64,000 nt of DNA, from NCBI RefSeq assembly GCF_000284515.1, contig NC_017668.1, positions 3,844,001 through 3,908,000 of the forward strand. Direction: 5' to 3'. Below the pieces are notes generated by a model. That model searched no databases, was not told where the DNA came from, and saw nothing but the letters and a program-made list of their open reading frames with translations. This DNA is from Halobacillus halophilus DSM 2266 (GTDB lineage: Bacteria > Bacillota > Bacilli > Bacillales > Halobacillaceae). Shown piece by piece: positions 7,717 to 16,521 of this stretch. Numbering within the stretch: the first letter of the stretch is position 1; each line of letters opens with the position of its first letter. The position numbers and the translations under genes are program-made.

Positions 7717-9425
7717 TATTCCGCCTCCTCTTGCTGGGACATGTAAACTTCACGGTAGTATGGACTGCGTGCGAGAAGCGTTTGATGAGTACCTTCGGCA
7801 ATTACATTCCCATCCTCCATAAGAAGGATCTTTTGGGCTTGCTTTAAAGAACTGATTTTCTGAGCGACCATGAACACGGTGCAGGCCTCTTTTTCAAGGG
7901 TACGAAGCAACTCCGTCTCTGTATGGGCATCGAGCGCGCTTGTGCTGTCATCCAAAATTAAGATCGCTGGTTTACGAATAAGGGCTCTGGCGATAGATAA
8001 GCGCTGCTTCTGCCCCCCGGACAGGCTCAGACCTTTTTGACCAAGGAGGGTATCATACCCGTCTGAAAGAGTAAGAATGAAAGAGTGAATTTGTGCTTTT
8101 TTTGCCGCCTCGATGACTTCCTCCATTTCCGCATCCTCATTTCCCCATAGAATGTTATCGCGGATACTCCCTGAAAACAGATGAATGTCCTGAGGAACTA
8201 AACTAATCTGCGATCTTATGTGCTTCACATCCAGTTCGCTGATTTCATTATCATCTAAATAGAGTTGACCCGATTGTTTTTCATATAATCGGGGTATAAG
8301 TCTTAATAAGGAACTCTTACCGGAACCTGTCTCGCCCAGTATACCTACGGTTTCCCCGGATCGCACATGGAAGCTAACCTGATGGAGAACTTCTTCACTA
8401 CCTTGCCTATAGGAGACCTGGTCAAATAAGAGACTTCCTTTTAACTCAGGTTTTTTGCCGTTCGTTTCAGAAAGATAAGAAGGGGTGCGTTCTTCCAGCA
8501 CCTCACCTAATCTGTGAGCAGAAGCATTCCCTCGGGAAAAAACCATAATAAGGAAGGTGAAAATGGAAAATGTAAACATGATTCGGGTGGCGTAATTAAT
8601 CAGGGCAACCAGTTCCCCTGCCTTCACATTTCCTGCTTGGATATTTTCAGCCCCCATCCAGATGATGAGAAGGATCGTGATATTCATACCCAGCATAACG
8701 ACCGGCATGGTTGTTTCCATCAGCCAGAGTGCCCGTTTGTTTTTATCAACTAAAGAATCATTCACTTCTTTAAAACGGGTTTCTTCATAATCACCACGGT
8801 TGAATCCTTTAATAAGGCGGATGCCGGTTAGGTTTTCACGAATCACTGTATTGACGCGATCTAACTTATTTTGTACAAGCTTAAAAAGTTTCACCCCTTT
8901 GAACAACACCCAGAAGAGAAACAGTAGAAATACTGGGACGGCAACGACAATTAGAAGGGCTAAGCCTGCATTAATACTTAAGGCCATGATCACGGCAAAC
9001 ACAATAAACAGCGGAGCCCTGAGCGCTATTCGAACAAACATAAAAAGAAGGTTCTGAATTTGAGTAACGTCGTTGGTCATTCTGGTAATTAATCCAGGCG
9101 TAGAAAAAGATTGAAAGTTTTCATTTGTAAAATGCTGGACTTTCGTAAATAGATCTCGTCGTAAATCATAGCCTACTCCCTGGCTGAGCTTTGCTGCAAA
9201 AAAAGAATTCGTAATTCCCGCTGCGAAAGATAATAAGGAAAGACCTAACAGCAGCCCTCCCCATCCAGAAACGATCGAGAAATCTTCCTTAAGAATACCT
9301 TCATCGATGATTCGTGCCATTAGTAAAGGTTGAACCAATTCCACAACAAGCTCAATCCCCATAAGAGCTAAGGCTATAAATGCAGATGCTTTATAATTTT
9401 TGGCATAGGAAAGAATCTTGCGCAT
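7716..9425 (-). CDS. yfiB: Heterodimeric ABC exporter half, YfiB-like
   Basis: Partner half-transporter: membrane domain with six helices then an ATPase domain with Walker A (GETGSGKSS), canonical signature LSGGQ, but Walker B ending in Asp-Asp (LILDDSTSALD) where the second residue should be the catalytic Glu. Together with the altered signature of YfiC, this gives one degenerate and one consensus ATP site, the hallmark of asymmetric heterodimeric exporters such as BmrC/BmrD. Start ATG 9425, GGAGG 8 nt upstream. It is the first gene of the two-gene operon; an HxlR-type regulator is encoded divergently beyond a 260-bp gap and is a candidate regulator. Confidence 0.87.
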   Translation of the reverse strand: MRKILSYAKNYKASAFIALALMGIELVVELVQPLLMARIIDEGILKEDFSIVSGWGGLLLGLSLLSFAAGITNSFFAAKLSQGVGYDLRRDLFTKVQHFTNENFQSFSTPGLITRMTNDVTQIQNLLFMFVRIALRAPLFIVFAVIMALSINAGLALLIVVAVPVFLLFLFWVLFKGVKLFKLVQNKLDRVNTVIRENLTGIRLIKGFNRGDYEETRFKEVNDSLVDKNKRALWLMETTMPVVMLGMNITILLIIWMGAENIQAGNVKAGELVALINYATRIMFTFSIFTFLIMVFSRGNASAHRLGEVLEERTPSYLSETNGKKPELKGSLLFDQVSYRQGSEEVLHQVSFHVRSGETVGILGETGSGKSSLLRLIPRLYEKQSGQLYLDDNEISELDVKHIRSQISLVPQDIHLFSGSIRDNILWGNEDAEMEEVIEAAKKAQIHSFILTLSDGYDTLLGQKGLSLSGGQKQRLSIARALIRKPAILILDDSTSALDAHTETELLRTLEKEACTVFMVAQKISSLKQAQKILLMEDGNVIAEGTHQTLLARSPYYREVYMSQQEEAE

Positions 9426-9685
9426 AAAGGAGCCTCCGATTATGTAATAAATTGTTTACTATTATACAGGAGTAATGAAAGACAGCCTACTATCTAACTC
9501 TCTTTACAACGTTTATCTCCTAGAAGAATGGCTTATGTCGCTTCTCTTTAATCGCACTTTGTTTGTCACTCGTATAAACGCTTAGCAAGAATAGAATAGT
9601 AACAAAATTGTAAGTACTTGTCGTCTAACGAAAAACAAAATAAACTTACAGTACCAGTGTTTCGGAGGAAAGAGTAGGTGAATGA

Positions 9686-9913
9686 GTGAGGAATAATGTT
9701 AAACCCATATTCCCAGTTACGGATGAGCTGCTTGAGCTTATAGACTTGCTTGACCGGATTTCAGAGATAGATGAGGATCAATTTGTTCCCCATACCATGA
9801 ATGTGCTGAATAAGGTCTATGCCCAGGGGATCATAGCCGGGTATCATAAAGCACGTGAAAAGAAGGACCACGAAAATAATTTGAGACGAGGTGAAAAGGG
9901 TGAAAGAAAATGA
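9686..9913 (+). CDS. Small hypothetical protein upstream of HxlR regulator
   Basis: A 75-residue, helix-rich, charged protein starting at GTG 9686, 5 nt after AGGTG; the nearby ATG 9682 is in a frame that closes at once. It overlaps the start of the HxlR gene, so the two are probably translated together. I do not recognise the family. The acidic first half (ELLELIDLLDRISEIDED) and very basic tail (RRGEKGERK) are notable. It may be a partner or simply a co-expressed protein of the regulator. Confidence 0.6.
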   Translation: MRNNVKPIFPVTDELLELIDLLDRISEIDEDQFVPHTMNVLNKVYAQGIIAGYHKAREKKDHENNLRRGEKGERK

Positions 9914-10253
9914 AACAGGTATTGAGATCACCCTGGAGATTGTCTGCGGTAAATGGAAGGGGCTCATTTTATGGAAGCTCCTTCATGAAAAACCCATGAG
10001 ATTTAATCAGTTAAGACGAGAGATTGATGGTGAAATTTCTTCTCGCATTCTATCCCGTGAACTAAGAAAACTTACAGATGATGGATTAATCGAACGTATA
10101 GACTACGAAATGGTCCCACCAAAAGTGGAATACCGCATTACCCCCTACGGCAAAACAACGGCTTCTTTTTTAACCAGCATGAACGAATGGGGACTTGAGC
10201 ATAAGCGGATGTCAACATCTAGAAAAGAAATGGCCCGGCTTATTAATAAGTAA
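9900..10253 (+). CDS. HxlR-family winged-helix transcriptional regulator
   Basis: Compact winged-helix regulator (117 residues from GTG 9900, which follows GAGGTG by 7 nt; GTG 9891 lies inside that site). It has the family pattern: an N-terminal cysteine in IVCGKWKG, then MRFNQLRREIDGEISSRIL as recognition region and LTDDGLIERIDY in the wing. HxlR proteins often sense electrophiles or disulfide stress through that Cys and control adjacent genes. It is divergent from yfiBC, which makes the exporter operon a plausible target. The gene ends before a strong bidirectional terminator. Confidence 0.87.
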   Translation: MKENETGIEITLEIVCGKWKGLILWKLLHEKPMRFNQLRREIDGEISSRILSRELRKLTDDGLIERIDYEMVPPKVEYRITPYGKTTASFLTSMNEWGLEHKRMSTSRKEMARLINK

Positions 10254-10286
10254 ACCCAGGATGAACTTTGTTAAACTGGCCCATCC

Positions 10287-10327
10287 AAAAATCAGCTTCC
10301 TGAGCGAGTCAGGAAGCTGATTTTTTT
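10287..10327. terminator. Strong bidirectional terminator
   Basis: AAATCAGCTTCCTGA - GCGAG - TCAGGAAGCTGATTT with A-run and T-run on the two sides, between the converging hxlR-like and FAD oxidoreductase genes. Confidence 0.92.
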
Positions 10328-11555
10328 ATTTATAGAGTTTCTTTTTCTTTAACGGGCGATTCGTTTGATAGAGCTGATAATCATCTTTCTTCTCATCCAC
10401 AATCCAGTCCCTTAGAATTTTAGCAAGGAGCATACTGTAAACCGTACCGTTATCACCGTAGCCCAATAGGAAGAAGCTATTTGGATACTCTTTATATTCT
10501 CCGATCATAGGAAGACCATCTACCATCCCACCGTAAAAAGCAGCTGAATAATAGGCCGGCCTCGTGTTTATATTTGGAAAAAGTTTATTTAACTCTTCCA
10601 TTAGCCTCTTTCGTTTATGCACAAGCTTTCCATCTCGTTCTTCCGGATGCTCAGTTTCTTCGTCGAGTCCTCCAATAATAATGCGGTTATCTTTCGTCGT
10701 CCTGATAAAAACATACGGTCGGGCAGTCTCCCAGATCAACGTACGCTCATACCAGCCGCTAAAATGATCTACCGGGTCGGTCGTTACCGTGTACGTACTT
10801 ACAAAACGTGCTTTCTTTTCTTTTTTTATGTCCATATCGTGATAGCCTGCAGCATAGATCACTTGTTTAGCACGAATTTGATGACCTCGTTTTGTGGTGA
10901 TGACAGGTTCTTCTTTCTCGTAATGTTCTCCCGTCATCTTTGTATGTTCAAAAACCCTTACGCCTTTACTGAAAGCATAGTGAAGAAGTCCATGAGTGAA
11001 AATAAAAGGATTCATCTCTCCGTCATTTTTAGAGAAAATGCCTCCTTGCTTGGTAAAGGAATAATGCTGGCTGATCCATTCTTCCGTTACCCACCTAGCC
11101 GGCGTGCCTCGTCCTTGAAGCCACTCGCACTCCCGCTGCAAAGGAAGCAAGTCAGCCTCCATACTTACGTAATAAAGAGTATCCCTGCGTTTGAATTCAG
11201 CATCAAAAGCCATTTGACTGCACGCTATCTCTATTTCATCAATTGCTTCCTGACATAACTGCAAGTGCCTTGTTACATAGTCATCGCCAAAAACATGAAC
11301 GAGATCTGTAAATAATTTCTCGCCCGAGGATTGGAGCAAGCATGTATTCGTACTGGTGCTTCCTAGACCGATTTCTCCGGACTCAATGACGACCACATCC
11401 AATCCCTGATCGGCGAAATAATAGGCACATTGAGCACCTGAACTGCCCCCTCCTACGATTAGTACATCACACGTAATGTCCTCTTCTAGAGCTGGATAAG
11501 TTGGTTTATCGCTAAATGTCTCCGGCCAATAAAAGGTTCCTGACTGTATATTCAT
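10326..11555 (-). CDS. FAD-dependent oxidoreductase (DAO family)
   Basis: Glycine/D-amino-acid-oxidase-type flavoprotein of 409 residues. The N-terminus has the dinucleotide-binding motif VLIVGGGSSGAQCAYYFA with the acidic strand end VVVIESGEIG; the C-terminal half shows the DAO-family pattern (IGGLDEE, then FFLLGYGDNGTVYS). It likely oxidises an amine or imino acid; the substrate is not apparent and no pathway genes are adjacent. Start ATG 11555, GGAGC upstream. It lies alone between the terminator and repeat copy B. Confidence 0.82.
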   Translation of the reverse strand: MNIQSGTFYWPETFSDKPTYPALEEDITCDVLIVGGGSSGAQCAYYFADQGLDVVVIESGEIGLGSTSTNTCLLQSSGEKLFTDLVHVFGDDYVTRHLQLCQEAIDEIEIACSQMAFDAEFKRRDTLYYVSMEADLLPLQRECEWLQGRGTPARWVTEEWISQHYSFTKQGGIFSKNDGEMNPFIFTHGLLHYAFSKGVRVFEHTKMTGEHYEKEEPVITTKRGHQIRAKQVIYAAGYHDMDIKKEKKARFVSTYTVTTDPVDHFSGWYERTLIWETARPYVFIRTTKDNRIIIGGLDEETEHPEERDGKLVHKRKRLMEELNKLFPNINTRPAYYSAAFYGGMVDGLPMIGEYKEYPNSFFLLGYGDNGTVYSMLLAKILRDWIVDEKKDDYQLYQTNRPLKKKKLYK

Positions 11556-11667
11556 AATTCCGCTCCTTACCCAATTTGTATAGTATTAGTATGAGTATGA
11601 AACGGGTAAGCTATGTCGTTGGATTTCAATTTTTATATAAATCGCTCAGATTATTTTTTATACTGAT

Positions 11668-12350
11668 GTTAAAGATAAGCTCCCATTACTTGAAGACTCG
11701 AATCCAAGATAGTTGAGTTATGAGAAAGGACCTCCGGGGGACGATTTCGCTTTCCGTGGGCATGTGGTAAGCTTCCTCAGGCTTCGCCTTCCGGGATCTT
11801 ACCGATCATGTTCATCCCACAGGAGTCTTCATCGTCCCCCTCCGGACCTTGCCGAATTAGATGATCGATACCACTTAAGACATTCTCTACTTGATGAGAA
11901 AAAGCATGTATTAGGAAGCTATTTTCATGCTATAACGATGTGAAATAGCCTGTCATAAAAGTATTTAGGACCGATTACGAAGGAGAGCATTCGCTCTTAT
12001 AAAAGCGTCCGTTATTCTCACTCGGCTGGGTTGGTGGGGAAATGGCGAGACTCCCATGGGAGAAGGGACTAGGTGAGATCCCGCAGGGAGTGAAACAAGC
12101 GAGGAAGCTCACCGTTCCCCCATAGGAAAATGTTCAAATGTGGAATCACCCCGAAAGACACGACCAGCATAAGCCGAGCATCAAAAGGATGGTGGTTTTT
12201 CCGTCCGTTGATGAACGGCTTATGTCTCGAGTGTCTGGGTGATGGAACAAGACGAGTTATTTCCCCACCAGCCCTTCTCCACATACCGTAACGAACCCGA
12301 ATTATCTCGAAACTGAGTCTTCCAGTATACGGCCCTTTAGTGCAACATGT
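11668..12350 (+). repeat. Palindromic intergenic element, copy B
   Basis: Longest copy (about 683 bp). Left end GTTAAAGATAAGCTCCC at 11668, with a degraded core (GAAGACTCGAATCCAAGATA); right end TATCTCGAAACTGAGTCTTC then CGGCCC at 12303-12350. It contains the GGGGGACGAT...ATCGTCCCCC palindromic module (about 11737-11842), a unique middle, a second module with the CCCATGGGAGAAGG core (about 12030-12120), and the 150-bp hairpin cassette also found in copy A. It lies between the Gfo/Idh gene 3' end and the FAD oxidoreductase 5' end. ORFs in it are not shared with other copies. Confidence 0.85.
12121..12272 (+). repeat. Hairpin cassette shared by copies A and B (second copy)
   Basis: About 96 percent identical by eye to 3626-3777, including the AGACACGACCAGCATAAGCC / CGGCTTATGTCTCGAGTGTC stem; ends abruptly at CCCCACCAGCC in both. 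Confidence 0.85.
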
Positions 12351-12380
12351 TATTTTAAATATCCACAATAATGTTTAACA

Positions 12381-13367
12381 TTAATAATCGTCTGCTTCAA
12401 ACGCGATGCCCATCTGTTTTCTGGATTCGCCCAACACGTCAGCCGCGATTAGAGAATGTTCGAAAGAATTGATACTGGATTGCTGTTTACCTTGTTCGAC
12501 GAGATCAATGAACTCTTCGATCTCATAAAACATCGGATCTTTATCAGCTCTCCCCGGCAAGGTTTCTGTTGTGCCGTCATTGTATCGAATAAGAAGATCT
12601 TCAGGTTCAGAGATATTTGGAATAACTATTACCCCTTTTTCGCCTTGAATTTCAGAAGCTGCATAAGAGTGAGTGATTTTCGAGTGGGTGATCACCGCTT
12701 CCAGCCCTTCATAACTGGCAATTATACTTCCTTGGCCATCTACGCCCGAGGCAAGCTTAACTCCATTTGCTTTGATGGAAACAGGAGCCCCAAAAAGTAC
12801 GACCATAGGATAAACCCCATAAATCCCTAAGTCCATATGGGATCCATTCGAAAACTCTGGATTAAATGCATTTAAGACTGTTCCTTCTTTATAGGCATCA
12901 TAACGCGAGGAATACTTACCATAATTACCAAAATAGCGGCGGACTCGTCCGATTTTGGACAAGTGATCCTGTAGAGTTATAAATCCTGGCATAAGGGTAG
13001 ATTTAACCGCTTCCATCAAAGCTACGCCTTCTTCTTGAGCAACTTTAATCATATTAGCTACCTCTTGCTGATTGGAAGCCATAGGTTTCTCACAAAGTAC
13101 ATGTTTTCCTTGTTTCATGCAGGTAATGGCTTGTTCTGCATGAAAAGAATTAGGGCTTGCTATGTATACGGCATCGAATTCTGTACTGGAAGCAAAGCTT
13201 TCAAGTGAATGGTACGAATGTTTCGCGCCCTGATCAGAAGCAAACTCCCGTGCTCTCTCTTCGGTCCTTGAGTATACGGCCGTTACTTGGAAGCGTTCAT
13301 GCTGGCCCCCGGCCTTCAAAAACTTTTCTGTAATGGTATTCGTTCCAATAATTCCGAAACGGATCAA
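12381..13367 (-). CDS. Gfo/Idh/MocA-family oxidoreductase
   Basis: NAD(P)-dependent sugar or inositol-type dehydrogenase, 328 residues. The N-terminal Rossmann domain starts FGIIGTNTIT and carries the family motif CEKPMASN after HVLCE; the C-terminal domain has the substrate-side GIYGVYP segment. The start is TTG 13367, 6 nt after GAGGAGGG. Monocistronic by spacing. Substrate unknown: no sugar transport or kinase genes are nearby. No stand-alone terminator is visible before the right end of repeat copy B, about 30 bp after the stop. Confidence 0.87.
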   Translation of the reverse strand: MIRFGIIGTNTITEKFLKAGGQHERFQVTAVYSRTEERAREFASDQGAKHSYHSLESFASSTEFDAVYIASPNSFHAEQAITCMKQGKHVLCEKPMASNQQEVANMIKVAQEEGVALMEAVKSTLMPGFITLQDHLSKIGRVRRYFGNYGKYSSRYDAYKEGTVLNAFNPEFSNGSHMDLGIYGVYPMVVLFGAPVSIKANGVKLASGVDGQGSIIASYEGLEAVITHSKITHSYAASEIQGEKGVIVIPNISEPEDLLIRYNDGTTETLPGRADKDPMFYEIEEFIDLVEQGKQQSSINSFEHSLIAADVLGESRKQMGIAFEADDY

Positions 13368-13433
13368 TATAAACCCTCCTCTTGTTGAATTATTTACTAG
13401 TATACAGGAGGATATGGCTGTCCGTGTAGAAGT

Positions 13434-14135
13434 TTATTTATTCATCTGCTGAAGAGCCAGTTTAGCCAGAACCCGTTGTCCTTTTTCAGTAGGGTGAACA
13501 TCTCCTTTAATGATGTAATCTGGATGACCTTTGAATGCTGAATTGGCATTCAACAGCTTCACTGAAGTGAAATGACTGAGAAGCTTAATTAAAGAAGCAT
13601 ACTGTTGGTTAATGTAGGCTAATGGTGTATTAAGCTGGTCTCCCGCGGAGGGATAAGGATTGTAAATGTTATACACGAGAATCTGCCCCTCTGTCAGCTG
13701 ATCAATTAAAACGATCGTAGAATATACATTATATATCAGATCCCTTATCACAGGAGCAGCTTCATCAATCCGAATACCGTCCAATCCTTTATTCTTTTTC
13801 ACTAAGTTAAGAAGATCGTTCCCCCCAATATAAAGAATGACATAGTCCGCTCCCTGAATAGATTGTCTGAACATATCATTGGAATGAACAGCCCTTAACA
13901 GTTCCCCGGATGTTAAACCTGGCACACTGAGATTAGTGACTTCCAAACCTGTTTCTTTCCCAATAAGGTAAGGAAAAGCTTTACTAGGAGGCATGTGGTT
14001 ATCTTTCGTCAAATTATATCCAAACGGAATAGAATCACCTATGGCTACTACCCGCTCTTCTTGTTTCGAATAAACATTGGACAGGGGCAGCAAACTGAAG
14101 ATAATGAACATGAATACCATAACTCTTTTAATCAT
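13434..14135 (-). CDS. Secreted SGNH/GDSL-type esterase
   Basis: Secreted hydrolase of the SGNH superfamily, 233 residues. An N-terminal signal peptide (VMVFMFIIFSLLPLSNVYS) is followed by the block I motif AIGDSIPFG with the catalytic Ser, block III IGGNDLL with the oxyanion-hole Asn, and the C-terminal DVHPTEKG with the catalytic Asp-x-x-His. It probably cleaves ester or acyl groups of lipids or cell-wall sugars outside the cell. Start ATG 14135. It follows a CAP-domain lipoprotein gene but a terminator lies in the 66-bp gap. Confidence 0.88.
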   Translation of the reverse strand: MIKRVMVFMFIIFSLLPLSNVYSKQEERVVAIGDSIPFGYNLTKDNHMPPSKAFPYLIGKETGLEVTNLSVPGLTSGELLRAVHSNDMFRQSIQGADYVILYIGGNDLLNLVKKNKGLDGIRIDEAAPVIRDLIYNVYSTIVLIDQLTEGQILVYNIYNPYPSAGDQLNTPLAYINQQYASLIKLLSHFTSVKLLNANSAFKGHPDYIIKGDVHPTEKGQRVLAKLALQQMNK

Positions 14136-14158
14136 ATGCCCTGTCCTTTCTCGTGTTA

Positions 14159-14200
14159 TGTAAAAAGCAGGACGCCGGACGAACCGTGACGTCTTGCTTT
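14159..14200 (-). terminator. Intrinsic terminator after the CAP-domain gene
   Basis: On the minus strand GCAAGACG ... CGTCCTGC followed by TTTTTAC, just after the stop codon at 14202. Confidence 0.75.
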
Positions 14201-14201
14201 A

Positions 14202-14921
14202 TTATTTTTTGCCGATAAACATTTGTGTCCAGTAATTTCCATCCTGGTCATAACCAATTCCAATATGGGTCAAATTCTTGTTCATAATATTTTTACGGTG
14301 TCCTGGACTATTCAACCAACCTTTTACAACCTGATCAGCCGTTTCTTGACCGGCAGCAATATTTTCCGCTGCTGTACGATAATCGATTCCGAATTCTTTC
14401 AGCATATCGAATGGTGTTCCGTAAGTTGGAGATGTATGAGAGAAGTAGTCATTGGCCGACATATCCTCTGATTTTTTCTGGGCAACTTTAGCTACTTGTC
14501 CATCGATTTTCAGTGGCTTCAGACCGTTTTTCTCTCTCGCCTGATTGGTTAATTTCACTACTTCTTCCTGAAGAGCTCCATTGACCTGCCCAAAACGTTC
14601 ATCCTCTGCATTTCCCTGATCTCTGTCAGGTTCAGCTTTGTTTTCTTCGTTATCCATGTTTGGTGCATCCATCATTCCGTTTGGTCCATTTGGATTTAAT
14701 CCTTCAAAATGTATGTTAGGGTCGAATCTGTTCTGTCCTGGTGCGGCACCTGGATCCACTGCATTTTGACCCTTCTGCTGAATTCCTTGATCTCCAGGAC
14801 CAAAACTTACTTCATCAAAGTTATTTTGCTGTTGTTCTCTAGCACCTTCATCTGTGTTACAAGCTGTAAGCATCAGAGACATGATGAAGGCTGTAAACAA
14901 TATAATTAAACCTTTTTTCAT
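14202..14921 (-). CDS. CAP-domain (SCP/YkwD-like) lipoprotein
   Basis: 239-residue exported lipoprotein. The signal peptide ends in a lipobox (LMLTAC, Cys21). A long Gln/Asn/Pro/Asp-rich linker (residues 25-105) separates it from a C-terminal CAP domain (about 115-239) with TNQAREKNGL at its start, the HTSP motif, and GWLNSPGHRKNIMN near the end. Gram-positive CAP proteins of this type (YkwD family) are common near sporulation or envelope functions; biochemical role is unsettled. Start ATG 14921 behind GAGGAGG. Confidence 0.88.
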   Translation of the reverse strand: MKKGLIILFTAFIMSLMLTACNTDEGAREQQQNNFDEVSFGPGDQGIQQKGQNAVDPGAAPGQNRFDPNIHFEGLNPNGPNGMMDAPNMDNEENKAEPDRDQGNAEDERFGQVNGALQEEVVKLTNQAREKNGLKPLKIDGQVAKVAQKKSEDMSANDYFSHTSPTYGTPFDMLKEFGIDYRTAAENIAAGQETADQVVKGWLNSPGHRKNIMNKNLTHIGIGYDQDGNYWTQMFIGKK

Positions 14922-15005
14922 CTTTTATCCTCCTCAGGATTTCTTACGTTTACTATTCTCTCTTATAGGGTTTTTATCCTGAGGCAAGCATTCCAATTTC
15001 CACTA

Positions 15006-15038
15006 AAAAAACCGCTATGTAGAAACATAGCGGCATCG
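15006..15038 (-). terminator. Terminator of the ectoine-type operon
   Basis: CCGCTATG - TTTCTA - CATAGCGG followed on the minus strand by TTTTTTT, about 25 bp after the aldehyde dehydrogenase stop codon; marks the end of the 22141-15061 transcription unit. Confidence 0.9.
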
Positions 15039-15060
15039 AAAACAGGTCATAATAATCCTG

Positions 15061-16506
15061 TTAAATATTTGATTGTAAGCGGAAACATACAACCTTCTGT
15101 TCTGTCATGGATTCGATCGCAAAACGGACCCCTTCTCTTCCGATACCAGATCCCTTAGTGCCTCCAAATGGCATTTCATCAATACGATAATCACTGCTGT
15201 CGTTAATCATTAAACCGCCCACGTCCATGTGTTTGATCGCATAAAAGGCGTGCTGAAGATTATTGGTGAAAACACCTGCCTGAAGCCCATAGTTGACATT
15301 ATTGGACTTTTCAATTCCTTCCTGCAGATTCATCACTGGCTGGATGATGACGACAGGTCCGAATATTTCTTCTTGTGCAATTCGAGCATTATCAGAAACA
15401 TCCGTTAACACGGTCGGATAATAAAAGGCACCGTCCCTTTTACCTCCCGCTTCTATTTTCGCCCCTTCCTGAACAGCTTCTTCCACCCACGTCTCAACGC
15501 GTATGGCTTCTTTCTCTTCAATCATAGGACCTACATCTGTATGCTCATCCGTTTTATCGCCAACTCTTAAATCAAGGGTTAAATTCACAAAATCCTTTAC
15601 AAAATCCGGATAAATTTCGTCTTCTACGTAAATCCGCTGAACTCCTATACAGTTTTGACCAGCGGCTGAAAAAGCTCCTGATACACAAGATGAAACCGCA
15701 TCTTCAAGATCCGCATCTTTTAAAACGATAACCGGGGAATTCGATCCTAATTCCATGCTCACTTTTTTTGTTCCAGCCTGGCTGGAAATTCGCTCACCTG
15801 CATCGCCACCTCCTGTAAAAGAAATCATTTTTACAGCTGGATGAGTAACAAGAGGATCTCCTATCTGCTTACCTGATCCTGTAATTACGGACAGCATACC
15901 TTTTGGAAGACCCGCTTCTACTAAAGCTTCGGCTAATTTCAGTGCACTCAAAGGTGTTACCGAGGCAGGCTTTAAGACAATCGCATTCCCAGCCGCTATC
16001 GCAGGACCAATTTTATGGGCTACAAGATTTAATGGATCATTAAACGGCGTGATCGCACCCACGACTCCTACTGGAAAACGGTAATAGTAACCGGTCCGGT
16101 GTTCACTTCCTTCATTTTGATCAAAATTAATCGTTTCTCCCTTTATTCTTCGTGCTTCTTCGGCACTAATTCGAATCGTCTGCGTAGCTCTTTTTACTTC
16201 CCCACGGGCTTCTGTAATCGTTTTGCTTCCTTCTGAAGAGAGAATTTGAGCATATTCTTCTGCATGGGTTTCCATATAGTCGGCCGCTTCATTTAATACG
16301 CGGATTCGCTCGTGGACAGGCCATGGATCAACAGATTTATATGTGCGGTCTGCTATTTCGATGGCAGCAAGCATATCCTCTTTAGAAGCAGCAGGAACAT
16401 AGGCAATCAACCTGTTATTCTGAGGATTAAGAACTTCAAATGTATGATCAGCATCAACCCATTCCCCGCCCAGTAACATTTTCATCGTTTTCACTTTTGT
16501 CTGCAT
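15061..16506 (-). CDS. NAD(P)-dependent aldehyde dehydrogenase (DoeC-like role proposed)
   Basis: Aldehyde dehydrogenase superfamily enzyme, 481 residues: Asn156 (PFNDP), Glu252 (MELGSNSP), catalytic Cys286 (GQNCIG), and C-terminal EEIFGPV and PFGGTKGSG motifs are all present. It oxidises an aldehyde to the acid in the cytoplasm. It is the last of six tandem genes beginning with an ectoine-hydrolase-like enzyme. In the known ectoine pathway the final step is oxidation of aspartate semialdehyde to aspartate by an ALDH (DoeC), so that is the proposed role; close relatives also act on lactaldehyde, glyceraldehyde 3-phosphate or phosphonoacetaldehyde. Start ATG 16506, GGAGGG 9 nt upstream. Terminator follows. 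Confidence 0.88.
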   Translation of the reverse strand: MQTKVKTMKMLLGGEWVDADHTFEVLNPQNNRLIAYVPAASKEDMLAAIEIADRTYKSVDPWPVHERIRVLNEAADYMETHAEEYAQILSSEGSKTITEARGEVKRATQTIRISAEEARRIKGETINFDQNEGSEHRTGYYYRFPVGVVGAITPFNDPLNLVAHKIGPAIAAGNAIVLKPASVTPLSALKLAEALVEAGLPKGMLSVITGSGKQIGDPLVTHPAVKMISFTGGGDAGERISSQAGTKKVSMELGSNSPVIVLKDADLEDAVSSCVSGAFSAAGQNCIGVQRIYVEDEIYPDFVKDFVNLTLDLRVGDKTDEHTDVGPMIEEKEAIRVETWVEEAVQEGAKIEAGGKRDGAFYYPTVLTDVSDNARIAQEEIFGPVVIIQPVMNLQEGIEKSNNVNYGLQAGVFTNNLQHAFYAIKHMDVGGLMINDSSDYRIDEMPFGGTKGSGIGREGVRFAIESMTEQKVVCFRLQSNI

Positions 16507-16521
16507 GGCAGGCTACCCTCC

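Noticed and set aside
10617-11258. 213-codon ORF on the plus strand
   Set aside because: Antisense shadow of the FAD oxidoreductase gene, which has clear domain motifs on the other strand.
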